Origin: Helianthus annuus
Lineage: Eukaryota > Streptophyta > Magnoliopsida > Asterales > Asteraceae
Length of the DNA stretch: 64,000 nt
Assembly: GCF_002127325.2 (NCBI RefSeq)
Contig: NC_035444.2
Location: forward strand, 39,917,379-39,981,378
Reading direction: 5' to 3'
In this document: piece by piece, positions 1 through 8,945 of the stretch
How the letters are laid out: each line of letters begins with the position of its first letter
How positions within the stretch are numbered: position 1 is the first letter of the stretch
Program-made: the position numbers and the translations under genes
Notes under the pieces: model-generated
Told to the model about the DNA's origin: nothing
Database searches by the model: none
What the model saw: only the letters and a program-made list of their open reading frames with translations

Positions 1-1
1 T

Positions 2-988
2 CTAAACAAGTTAAGACGTCCAACCGGTCGTTCTAGCACTTCATCTTTTCCAAAGCCAACCGAGGTCGTGCTAAATAACCGTGGGTCGTCCGCTCAGTCG
101 AGTAAACCTGGTGGCAGCCCTCCAGAAAGAAAAATTTTTGCATTTCCAACCGAAAATTCCAAAAATTGGTCAAGGGATGCTGTTGAGTTTTACCTAAACG
201 GGGATTCCCCTTTTTGTTATTCTCGCTTTTTAGGGGAAATACAGCTACCTAGAAGCTTTTGGGGTAGCCTACTAGGCTACGAATCTAGTGCATGCCTAAA
301 TGACATTGTAAACCCAATCCTTCCAGTATTAAATTTTGATTATACAAATCACTGATTAGATATATATTTTGTTTATGGCAGCATGTTCAAGCGTGGACGT
401 TAAGGCTGATGCGGCTTCGACAATCTAAACTTTTAAAAGACCCGTCAAGGAAATTGCGTTGGACGGTTTTACCTCCGCAATTTTATGAAGACGTGTGTTA
501 TACGAAGGATTGTTTAAGAGCGGTAGACATGGCGGGAAAGAAGGAACCGTACCCTCCATTTTGGGAGGTTGATTATTTGTATATTCCGATATGGATTAAG
601 CAGGAGGACTGGTTACTATTCCGTGTTGATATGTTTAACATGGAAATAACACAATATTGGACTGATAAAAGATGGGGAAATGAAAAAAGACGGTTGGTTG
701 AACACGTGATGGACATTTTTCCAATTTTCTTCAAGCATTTTCTTGACCAAATCCACTATTGGCGAAACTCGAGATACTGCACAAAGAAAAAAGTTTCATT
801 TGGTTATGTTCAAGACGGTGTGCCCTCAGGACAATGGTAACATTGCTAATTCAGGGGTGCTTGTCTGTATGATGATGGAGAACCTTGTAAGAGGCAAGTC
901 GCTCATTGATGAAACTGACTTAGAAGAGAGTTGTACCAACTACCGTCGCCACATGGCTAACGAGCTTTATAGATGGCGTTGTATGTAG
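2..988 (+). pseudogene. Ulp1-protease-like gene remnant, 5' end outside window
   Basis: The reading frame is open from the left edge (position 2) to a donor GT at 308; an intron to 381 follows, and the frame continues in phase from 382 to about 780. The motif order LPPQF, YPPFW, YIPIWIKQEDW, FFKHFLDQI and GVLVCMMMENL resembles the C48 (Ulp1) SUMO-protease domain found in plant transposons. The usual HW is DW here (about nt 606), and the usual DCG is NSG (about nt 853), so two catalytic residues are missing. A one-base shift near 780-800 moves the C-terminal part (to the TAG at 986) into another frame. The minus-strand paralogue at 1724-2798 shares the first intron position. Known background: Kaonashi-type MULEs carry ULP-like genes. 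The family call rests on motif pattern, not on a search. Confidence 0.55.
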
Positions 989-1071
989 GATGAATGTTGT
1001 TCTTGTTTATGAATTGTGCTTTCGTACTTTCTTTATAATAAAAATTTAATGTTTCGTCATATTCCGACATA

Positions 1072-1660
1072 TTAGGCTTTTTGTCAGAAAGGGCCAACCT
1101 TGCGTTTTCTAGGTGTGTTATCTCACCGGTGCATCCAAGTTCGCCATCACCGGGTTTCTTCGTGTCGTATGCTAGGGTGAATAAGGCCCAGGGGCATTGG
1201 CGTTGTCTCGCCAGAGGTCGTCTCCTCTCGTTTTGAGGGGGGAAACGGCCAAAAAGCCATTTTTGGCTTTTTGTCAAAAAGGGCCAACCTTGCGTTTTCT
1301 GGGTCTATTTTCTCACCGGTGCGTCGCAGTTCGCCATCACCGGGTTTCTTGGTGTTGTATGCTAGGGTGAATAAGGACCAGGGGCATTGGCGTTGTCTCG
1401 CCAGAGGTCGTCTCCTCTCGTTTTGAGGGGGGAAAAACGGCCAAAAAGCCATTTTTGGCTTTTTGTCAAAAATGGCCAACCTTGCGTTTTCTGGGTCTGT
1501 TATCTCACCGGTGCGTCGCAGTTCGCCATCACCGGGTTTCTTGGTGTCGTATGCTAGGGTGAATAAGGACCAGGGGCATTGGCGTTGTCTCGCCAGAGGT
1601 CGTCTCCTCTCGTATTGAGGGGGGGCAAAACGGCCAAAAAGCCATTTTTGACTTTTTGTC
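1072..1660. repeat. ~187-bp tandem repeat, three copies
   Basis: Three consecutive near-identical units of about 187 bp start near 1075, 1263 and 1450. Each contains GGGCCAACCTTGCG, CTCACCGG, GGTGAATAAGG and TCTCGCCAGAGGTCG, and ends in the self-complementary AAAAAGCCATTTTTGGCTTTTT. A partial fourth unit lies at 1728-1805 and overlaps the 3' end of the minus-strand Ulp1-like remnant. Long ORFs on either strand here simply repeat with the unit and are not genes. Confidence 0.85.
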
Positions 1661-1723
1661 AAGAAAATTCGAAATTGATATATTATAATTTAATATAAGT
1701 ACGATAAACAATTACACGTTTTA

Positions 1724-2798
1724 CTACATGTAAGGGTGAATAAGGACTTGGGGCATTGGCGTTGTCTCGCCAGAGGTCGTTTCCATTTGTTTTGGGGGTG
1801 AAAAACGAGCTGCATAAAACTCATCCGCCATCTCTCGTCTGTATTTCGCGCAAGCCTCGACAACATCTCCCCCAATCCCGACGTCCTCGTCATTAACCAG
1901 TTTACTTAACAACATACAAACTAACACCCCTAAATCTGGTCCTGGGTTTTCCTTTTGATGTTGGCAAACTTCAGTATGTGTCACCATTGTGTTTTCCACA
2001 TGTGGGCGTCCAGAATGTTCCCAGTATGCAATTTGTTCCAAAAATGTTTTGAATAACGATTCAAATTTTATTAGGGTTGGGTATACCCTAACTTGAATCA
2101 AGCTTGACCCATCAGAAACACTTGAAGTACACGTCCCAGTAAAATACAAAGTAAGGTGAAGTGTCCGCATATCAACACGAACCATGAACCAGTCTTGAAG
2201 GTCAACACAGATTGGAATATAAACCTGAGACAAAAATAAATAAGATAAACATATTTGGTTTAAGATATACAGTGGGGGATGATAGTGTTACCGTATCGAT
2301 GTCCAAAATGGAGGGTAATGTTCCTTTAATCCAATAGCAAAAGATAAAGCACGATGGTTAGGATTCTCTTCCAAAAGGTCGAGAAATTGAGGTGGGAGAA
2401 TCGTCCATGGAAACATTTGTTCTGGTCTTTTGGATTTTTTTATTAAAATCCATCTGAACCTCATCATTCTCGTCACCCACCCACACACATGCTACAACGG
2501 TGAAAGTTTTATAACATAAGAATAAAACTAAATTTTCAGAGGGTTTTAATAATTTATACTCCTTACCAGTGGCGACAAGTAACCGTAGTTCTCGTATCCA
2601 AGTAGGGCACCCCAAAACTCGGACCCGAGTTGTCTCCTTCCAAGGAATCCGCTATAACAGAAAGAAGAATCTCCGTTATGATAAAACGCCATTACATTTT
2701 TTGACCACGATCTAGACTCTTCTGCTTTCTTGGGATCTTCTTAGGGGGGTATCAGGGACTTCCTCCAGCTCCAATAACGAGTCTTCCGGGTCCCCCAT
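1724..2798 (-). pseudogene. Ulp1-protease-like gene remnant, second copy
   Basis: This is read on the minus strand from an ATG at 2796-2798. The segments parallel the plus-strand copy: GDSSFCYSGFLG and EFWGALLGYENYG, an intron (donor near 2566, acceptor near 2494), then CGWVTRMMRFRW and TILPPQF to YPPFWTSIR. A second intron (about 2303-2231; the acceptor CAG precedes VYIPIC) is absent from the plus-strand copy. The last exon has LQDWFMVRVDM and PDLGVLVCML, so the catalytic His is replaced by Asp and the Cys by Leu. The early frame stops at codon 29, so the N-terminal part is frameshifted or unresolved. The C-terminus runs into the partial 187-bp repeat. Function inferred: a catalytically dead ULP-like protein or a relic. 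Confidence 0.5.
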
Positions 2799-2851
2799 TT
2801 GTTGTGTGTCGTTGGTGCAATTCGAGATGGGGGTATGAGTGACTATTTATC

Positions 2852-3099
2852 CAGAGATGTTATACTAGGTCGCTGTTTCATTCAGAGATGTTATACTAGG
2901 TCGCTGTTTCATACAGAGATGTTATACTAGGTCGCTGTTTCATTCAGAGATGTTATACTAGGTCGCTGTTTCATTCAGAGATGTTATACTAGGTCGCTGT
3001 TTTATTCAGAGATGTTATACTAGGTCGCTGTTTCATTCAGAGATGTTATACTAGGTCGCTGTTTCATTCAGAGATGTTATACTAGGTCGCTGTTTCATC
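2852..3099 (+). repeat. 31-bp tandem repeat, eight copies
   Basis: Eight head-to-tail units of 31 bp share the core AGAGATGTTATACTAGGTCG followed by CTGTTTCAT, and are nearly identical. The array sits between the divergent start of the minus-strand Ulp1-like remnant (2798) and the TATA box at 3100. It is therefore placed like a shared upstream regulatory region or a transposase-binding array. There are no variable spacers, so it is not CRISPR-like. Confidence 0.9.
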
Positions 3100-3107
3100 T
3101 ATAAAAG
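3100..3107 (+). promoter_or_regulatory. TATA box upstream of ORF 3161
   Basis: TATAAAAG directly abuts the last 31-bp repeat and lies about 54 bp upstream of the first ATG of the ORF at 3161. That is a plausible plant core-promoter spacing. Confidence 0.5.
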
Positions 3108-3160
3108 GCCCTCCATTGGTACCACCTCATCACTCTTCTTTGCAATACCATTTCGTAGTA

Positions 3161-3619
3161 ATGGATAAGCGCAATGTTGGCAAACGGTTACCTCCTTTCT
3201 CCCACTTTCAAAACAATTGCTTAACTGAAGAAGACATGAAAGCTATTTTGGAATGGGAACTACCCCCAAAGGTTACTGTTCTGGAGGAAGGAAAGAAATC
3301 AACAAAATCGGAACCTGTGGAGGAAGGAGGATCGTCTTCCGGTACAGTTGTGAATCAGCAACTGGCGAAACAGAAGGACGTTCGTGGAAGAAATAAAGAG
3401 GTTGAAGAAATCCCCGTTGTTAAAAAAGTTTGGACCTATGACAATCAACAGTTTGATTTCAACCCTAACCCGGAGGAGGATTACGACCCAGAAGTCCTAA
3501 AGGAAGCTTGGAACTATGAGGAAGAAGAAGAAGACTGGTCCTGTGTTTGGCACAACCCATATTCTGGAGAAGAGTCAGACTCGGAACTATCATCTAGAGG
3601 TGACTGCCATTGGAAATAG
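3161..3619 (+). CDS. MULE accessory ORF A, hypothetical 152-aa protein
   Basis: This single-exon ORF starts at the first ATG after the TATA box at 3100 (MDKRNVGKRLPP) and ends in TAG at 3619. The protein is highly charged. It has a Lys/Glu-rich middle (about residues 45-100), an acidic segment with EEEEED near residue 128, and the Trp-bearing motifs VWTYDN, EAWNYEEE and WSCVWHNP. No signal peptide, membrane segment or known domain is visible. It lies between the 31-bp array and a second ORF in the same orientation, opposite to the transposase. It could be a transposon-borne accessory protein or captured host sequence; I do not recognise a family. Confidence 0.5.
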   Translation: MDKRNVGKRLPPFSHFQNNCLTEEDMKAILEWELPPKVTVLEEGKKSTKSEPVEEGGSSSGTVVNQQLAKQKDVRGRNKEVEEIPVVKKVWTYDNQQFDFNPNPEEDYDPEVLKEAWNYEEEEEDWSCVWHNPYSGEESDSELSSRGDCHWK

Positions 3620-3781
3620 GGTTGCTCCGTTTCTATCATGATGTTTGTTGTAGTGGTGTTTACTTGAAAGTTTTTTGTCCTTTTCTATCTCTTTAGTGGA
3701 AGAAGGTTATTGTACTTTATTGTATCAGTAATTTATTGTACTAGTATTATAATAACTACCCACCCCTATACTTCTCCTATC

Positions 3782-3789
3782 TATAAATA
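3782..3789 (+). promoter_or_regulatory. TATA box upstream of ORF 3846
   Basis: TATAAATA lies 57 bp before the ATG at 3846, nearly the same spacing as for the neighbouring ORF at 3161. An earlier in-frame ATG at 3807 is only 18 bp from the TATA box and is probably at or upstream of the transcription start, which favours the 3846 start. Confidence 0.5.
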
Positions 3790-3845
3790 CCACCTATCAC
3801 CCAAATATGTCTTCACATCTTTACCTCACCCCACTAGTTATTCGG

Positions 3846-4388
3846 ATGGCAGATGGTGATAACGAATTACACATTCATTTTCATTTGCATATACATGAAG
3901 GGGAGCCAAACCCTGCAAATGTTGAACGACAACCAAACCATAACTCTGTTCAGCCACAACCGAACCGTAACACTGCTCATCCACAACCCAACGTTAACTC
4001 TGTTCAACCACAACCTAACCGTAACTTTCTTGCACCCCAAACCAACAGTAACCATATTGGTCGACAACCAAACCCTAACAGTGTGCTCCCCTCCACTGAA
4101 CACCTGCATGCCCCTCCCAGACCTTCACCCCTCAACCAACATCCTCGCCCACCACCATATGTTGAACATCAAAGTCCTTGGATTGTGCAGAACCCTAACC
4201 CTGCATCATCAAGGGTTTTAGAACCATACCCCCCGATATGTAGGTTTGGATGCATCTACCATAGCTTGTGCTACCACCAATACGACAGTGATCGTGACTC
4301 TAATGCGTTATCAGATGATGCCGTCGTTAGTGATGATCTATGGGAACAATATCACAACATTGACAGCGACTCTGATACATCCTTTTGA
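3846..4388 (+). CDS. MULE accessory ORF B, Asn/Pro/Gln-repeat protein
   Basis: This 180-aa ORF begins MADGDNELHIHFHLHIH, with an alternating His pattern. It continues with about six imperfect 9-10-residue repeats of the type QPNxNSVxPQ (about residues 28-80), a Pro-rich stretch and a Cys/His cluster (ICRFGCIYHSLCYHQY). It ends in an acidic Asp/Ser tail (SDSDTSF). No known domain is recognised. Just past the stop, 4398-4438 repeats the coding segment 4288-4336, a local duplication that left a second copy of the acidic-tail DNA outside the ORF. The tail resembles a transcriptional-activator-like acidic region, but that is only a compositional remark. Confidence 0.45.
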   Translation: MADGDNELHIHFHLHIHEGEPNPANVERQPNHNSVQPQPNRNTAHPQPNVNSVQPQPNRNFLAPQTNSNHIGRQPNPNSVLPSTEHLHAPPRPSPLNQHPRPPPYVEHQSPWIVQNPNPASSRVLEPYPPICRFGCIYHSLCYHQYDSDRDSNALSDDAVVSDDLWEQYHNIDSDSDTSF

Positions 4389-4706
4389 TTCCAGAGCATG
4401 ACTCGAATGCGTTATCAGATGATGCCGTCGTTAGTGACTTAGGGGTTCCTGTATTGGTAGATGTATTGTGTGTTCGTGAATTCTCCTAAATTAAAATAAA
4501 CCACGTAATGTTCTTTGATGTTTTTATTTTGTGTTTTGTGTTTGTGAATTTTCTTAAATTAATAGTCGTAAAAACTCATTTTTTTGGAACACATGTCTTA
4601 ATTGTTAAATTACACCACCAATTGAGAATTCAAACAGAAATACCAAACACAAAACATAGGAGGATACACCTAACAATTAACATTAAAACCATAAAAAGAT
4701 ACTAAC

Positions 4707-7271
4707 TTAACGTCGACCACAGGTCTTCCTGTTGTGCCCGGTTTCTCCGCATCTGCTGCATCGACGTGCCTGGGGTTCATCGTGGTAGTTAACATCCATC
4801 TCGTTTTGAATTCTTCTTGAACGAACCCTGCCACGATGTGTTGTGACCCTCGAAGGGTCCCCTTGAATTGTCCAGTCCGCTTCTTCCCACTCATCTTTGT
4901 GTCCCAGGGTGAAAAAATGACCGCTATACTGTTCCTGATAGGTGGTGGTGTGGAATATGGAGTGGGTAACGTCATGTGGTTGCTCACCCCTCCAAGCGCA
5001 AACGGCGATAGCATGGGAACAGGGGAATCTAAGCATTTGCCATTTCCCGCATAAGCACCGGTGGCGTCTGTATTCAACGGTGTACTCGTTTCCACCGTCA
5101 TCATTGGTTTCTTCCTTTGAAACCAACGCGTAACGACCTTCTCTGACATCGTAGACGGACACTTCATGTTGCATGGCTACGGAATGCAACTTGTTAAACC
5201 TGGACCAAATTCGAGGGGGTAGAGGGGTATTACAGCTTTGGGCCATCTGCGCGTGGCGAGCATACTCTGATACGTCCTTGGTGAACGTATAATGAATCAA
5301 GGCTTTTACTGGCAGGAGTCTTGCTTCCCGTAAGACATTATTCATAGACTCAGATATGTTCGTCGTAAGGTTACCCCAACGACGGTTTCCGCGGTCATGA
5401 ACAATAGTCCTCTTGCTTTTGTCGATGTCGTTCAGGTAGTTCCAAGCACCCCGATTTAACAGTTGTATTTCCCTCACAGCCCAAACATACTTTCTTCGTT
5501 GACTTGTGCTCCCGATCATCTAACACAGCTTCCTAAGAGATTTGGTCTTGAACCTACCACTAAAATTGCTTCTGACATGCCGAAGACAATAACGGTGGTA
5601 GGCGTTTGGTTCCCTCCAATCCAGAAGGTTCTCCATCGCATTAATTATCCCGGCATGACGGTCTGATAGAACACAAATTCTACTGTTACAGTCTTTGGTG
5701 ACGTATTCTCTCAAATTTTGGAAAAACCAACACCAACTATGAACCGTCTCTTCGTCCACTAGCGCGTACGCCACTGGCATTATGTAGTTGTTGGCGTTTT
5801 TGGTTACCGCAACCAACAACTTACCACGGTACCCTCCTTTTAAGTGTGTGCCGTCCACAGAGATGACAGGCTGGCAAAGATGAAACGCGCGAATAGAAGG
5901 ACCAAATGCCCAAAAAACATATTTGAATGTTGGATGTCCTAGAGCCGAGTGCGGGTGATGAAACCATGAAACCACCGTACCAGGGTTTCGAGACTGAAGC
6001 CGTAACACGTACTTTGGCAGCTCCTGAAAGTTGCTTTCCCAGGTTCCATATATCCTCTCAATTGCCTTTCTTCGACCACGCCACGCCTTTGTATACGTAA
6101 CATCGACAGACATCGCTTGCTTTATATGCGTCCTGATGTGTTTCACCTTCAACGCAATGTCTGTACGAATTTGTGGCAGGATGTGTGCAGCGATATCCTT
6201 AGATCTAAGGCACCTGTTGTTGTTGCGTACCACCGTGGAATAACAAGTGTGGGCAGGCGCCCAGTTGGTAATTTGCCAAAGGTGTTGGTGTTTCTGTTTT
6301 GATGCCGTTGCACGCCATTCACACAAAGGAGCATGAGGAAAAGGGTTTTTAAATTTTTTTTTTCTCGTGTAGCATTTAACTTTGTATAAAGTTGGTTTGC
6401 TATCCATCACAAAAATTTCCCTTCCACGGCGAATGTTCCATTCTCGGATAGCAAGATCCACCTCCTGTTTTGACTTGAAATACATGCCGAGACGTATCTG
6501 TTTTACTTTTGGATTCCATACGTCCATTGGATTATCTTCATAATCCGGACACATGTAATCCCTAAGTTCCTCGTCCTCGTCTGGGTCGTCATGTGTCGCT
6601 GGAATGATAGGCCTCGGCTGAGCCAGGGTCAATTCAGTGTGTTGGTTGACTGCAGCCTCGTCGTCAGAAGTACCTTCGTCGGATGGTGGTGCCTCTTCAC
6701 TTTCAGAACTTTCTTCGGTGCTGCAACTTTCTGAATCATCAAAACCGTCATTATTGTTGTCACCCACCAGAAACTAGGAGGACGGACCTACTATGTTATC
6801 AACAGCAGGCATCAAGTGGTGTTCTTGAGTTGTTTGCCCGTATCCCTCGTCATCTTCATCAGAATCTTGGGTGTCAACAACATTACGTTGTGTAATGTCA
6901 TGCAGAAGGTTTGTGAAACTCATGTGTTGGACAGGATTGACTGCCTCCCACTGAACATAGATCTCAACAATGAAGTTGGTTTCTGATACTTGGGCTAAAT
7001 AGTTCATTGTTTCAATACCATCATCGTTGAAAATTTTTGTTGTCTGAGATATGCCCTGAAACGTGTACCCTAGTAACAATGAAAGGCACACCGATTCTTT
7101 CTGAAGTTTAACATGATTATAGATTGAATCCGCCAATTCGTCATACGACGATTTATGGCGCATAAGGAAAGAGGTTGTTAGCATGGATTGGTCAAACTGA
7201 ACAGCCCCGTTAACAAAGGAAAACACACCGCCCCAATATAGTCTTACGAGGTATGGCCGAAAAGAATCCAT
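4707..7271 (-). pseudogene. mudrA-like: MULE (mudrA-type) transposase with two in-frame TAG codons
   Basis: From the ATG at 7269-7271 to the TAA at 4707-4709 the frame is continuous (854 codons before the stop). It is interrupted only by TAG at 6774-6776 (codon 166) and 5520-5522 (codon 584). Domain order: an N-terminal PB1-like segment (YWGGVFSFVNG), an acidic linker, a MuDR-type DNA-binding region (about 250-350), the MULE transposase core with SVDGTHLKGGYRG (Asp about 473) and LSDRHAGI (Asp about 537), a SWIM zinc finger (CLCGKW...FPCSHAIAVC), and a C-terminal CCHC knuckle (CSRCGETGHNRKTC). In the family this enzyme cuts and pastes the element through its terminal repeats in the nucleus. 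With no frameshift anywhere, inactivation looks recent. A TATAAATA lies upstream at 7397-7404. Confidence 0.85.
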
Positions 7272-7396
7272 GAACTAAGAAAGTGAAATGTTAAGATATG
7301 ATAAGGATGAGTGGGTTGTGTAAGCTGGATTTGGTTTGTTAGGAAATGTTAAGGATGAGTGGGTTGTGTAGTGGGTTGAGAACCTAATACAACTAG

Positions 7397-7404
7397 TATT
7401 TATA
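7397..7404 (-). promoter_or_regulatory. TATA box for the MULE transposase
   Basis: The minus strand reads TATAAATA about 126 bp upstream of the transposase ATG. It is a plausible core promoter, judged by motif and position only. Confidence 0.4.
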
Positions 7405-7767
7405 GTGTTGGAGTAACAAGATAGTTGGTGGAGCCCACCATCTTCTGGATGAATATACATATAATAATATTTTTTAAATATTCAAAAAAGTAAAAATGGT
7501 AGTTCTCTTAGAACAACTTTAAATACATTGAAATGGTTATTTGTTTCAACTAATCAGTTAGTCGGATTTTATTATTCGTTTGAAGTGTTGGTTCTAATTT
7601 TGTTTTTTCAACCATCATTGAAATTAGGGTTACAACAAGGCATGATACAACACAAAATTTAAAAAGGTTATTTATTTGGTAATTCAACAAGATTACAACA
7701 TTACAGTAAGATCTATTAAACTCGCAAATTACATAAATGTAGTACTATTTTAATTACATACAGGCAG

Positions 7768-7898
7768 AAACACAATGTTCATTTCGTAGTATTTTAACAA
7801 ATCATTTCTAATTGCAAGACTGTTTGTCGGACAGAAATACAATGTTCACTGCGTACTATTTTAACAAATCATTTCTAATTGCAAGACTGTTTGTCGGG
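7768..7898. repeat. ~70-bp tandem duplication in the MULE 5' flank
   Basis: A segment containing ATTTTAACAAATCATTTCTA, ATTGCAAGAC and TGTTTGTCGG occurs twice, about 70 bp apart. The rest of 7405-8088 is AT-rich and shows no supportable gene. Confidence 0.7.
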
Positions 7899-8088
7899 CT
7901 TCCAATTAGAAGTAAAATACAGTGAATCCCGTCTCATTTCTTCTTATATCGAGCTTCCTGATGCAACTTTTTATGCGAAGGAAATGAGAGGTCGAAGGTT
8001 AAGGATGCTGGAGGATCTCCATGGGGCTGATTCCAACACCAAAACTGGCAGAATAATTTACGGGAGGAGGTGGTAGATGACAAATACC

Positions 8089-8295
8089 TCAGCGTCTGCT
8101 AGGTCTTTCATAAGACTCAATAACAGACGTTGACGCATCCACAACAGCAAATTTCATTATCTTCGTACACCTTACGGGAGGAGATGGTAGATGAGAATAA
8201 TCTTTCTCCTCCACACAAGATCTTCCCACTTGATATACGAAAATTAAAACTGAGAAAAACATCATGACGAATGATCCAAGAGAATCATCATACAT
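8089..8295 (-). CDS. Small ORF, possible 68-aa secreted/membrane peptide
   Basis: An ATG at 8293-8295 opens a 68-codon ORF beginning MYDDSLGSF. A hydrophobic segment (FVMMFFSVLIFVYQV) follows, then a charged tail with two Cys (GRSCVEEKDY, PVRCTK). The surrounding plus-strand DNA contains TTACGGGAGGAG.TGGTAGATGA twice (about 8059 and 8172), suggesting a small duplication. It lies inside the MULE. It may be a chance ORF or a spliced gene fragment. Confidence 0.2.
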   Translation of the reverse strand: MYDDSLGSFVMMFFSVLIFVYQVGRSCVEEKDYSHLPSPPVRCTKIMKFAVVDASTSVIESYERPSRR

Positions 8296-8519
8296 TGACA
8301 AAATTTTCCTATCGGCAAAAATATCAACTAACGAACATTTTTAATAAAGAACATGATACAGAGACACAATTTAAATTTCAACATTAAATTTTTTTAACAA
8401 ACACAGCATGTTGTTCACAACACACGAATTTGGTGTGCATATCTTATGTGTAGTTGGGTTATAAAACATATAAATTTCAAATTTCAGAACACATATCAAC
8501 ATTGCAATATCATTCTGCG

Positions 8520-8885
8520 ATCTTCATTAACTTTGTAGTATGAAACAACAACCTTTATTAAGCTTGCAATATCATTCTGCGACCTTTATTAACTTTGTAG
8601 TTTGATACAGCTACTTTATATAAGACTGTGATATGAAAAAGCGACTTTATATAAGATTGGTACATGAAAAAGCGACCTTCAATAACATTGGTACATGATT
8701 CTACGACCTTCACTAAGGTTGGTACATGATTCTGCGACCTTCTCTAAGATTGTTACTTCAAACAGCGACCTTCACAAGGTCGCTGTATCATTCTGCGATG
8801 TTCAACATTATATGCAGCTTTTTGCAGAAGATCTGATTTTTGCAGAAAACCTTCATGAACGTCGCTGTTTCATATCACAACCTAC
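8520..8885 (-). repeat. Diverged inverted array of the 31-bp MULE repeat
   Basis: About ten degenerate ~31-bp units read GCGACCTT...GGTACATGA on the plus strand. On the minus strand these read GGTCGCTTTTTCAT...ATGTTATT and align with the units at 2852-3099 over most of the 31 bp. A plus-orientation segment with AGGTCGCTGTATCATTCTG followed by CGATGTT lies at about 8777-8802. The two arrays are thus inverted copies flanking the transposase and accessory ORFs. Confidence 0.75.
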
Positions 8886-8945
8886 CTAAATATGAAAACA
8901 TAATTCAAACCCACCTAATAACACTCTTTTGTGGTTCAAACCACC

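Larger units (their letters stand above)
2852..8885 (-). mobile_element. Mutator-like element (MULE) with 31-bp repeat arrays at both ends
   Basis: The limits are taken from two arrays of one 31-bp repeat family in opposite orientation (2852-3099 and about 8520-8885). Between them lie a minus-strand mudrA-type transposase (4707-7271) and two plus-strand ORFs. No clean terminal inverted repeat or target duplication was found by eye, so the true ends may lie further out. The adjoining Ulp1-like remnant starting at 2798 may belong to the same transposon. The transposase contains two stop codons, so this copy is probably not autonomous. Confidence 0.55.

Noticed and set aside
1147..1711. Overlapping minus-strand ORFs with repeated MAFWPF/ARQRQCP phrases
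   Set aside because: They are translations of the 187-bp tandem repeat; the period, not selection, keeps them open.
2852..3099. Direct-repeat array considered as CRISPR
   Set aside because: Units abut with no spacers, the DNA is plant nuclear, and a related inverted array flanks a MULE.
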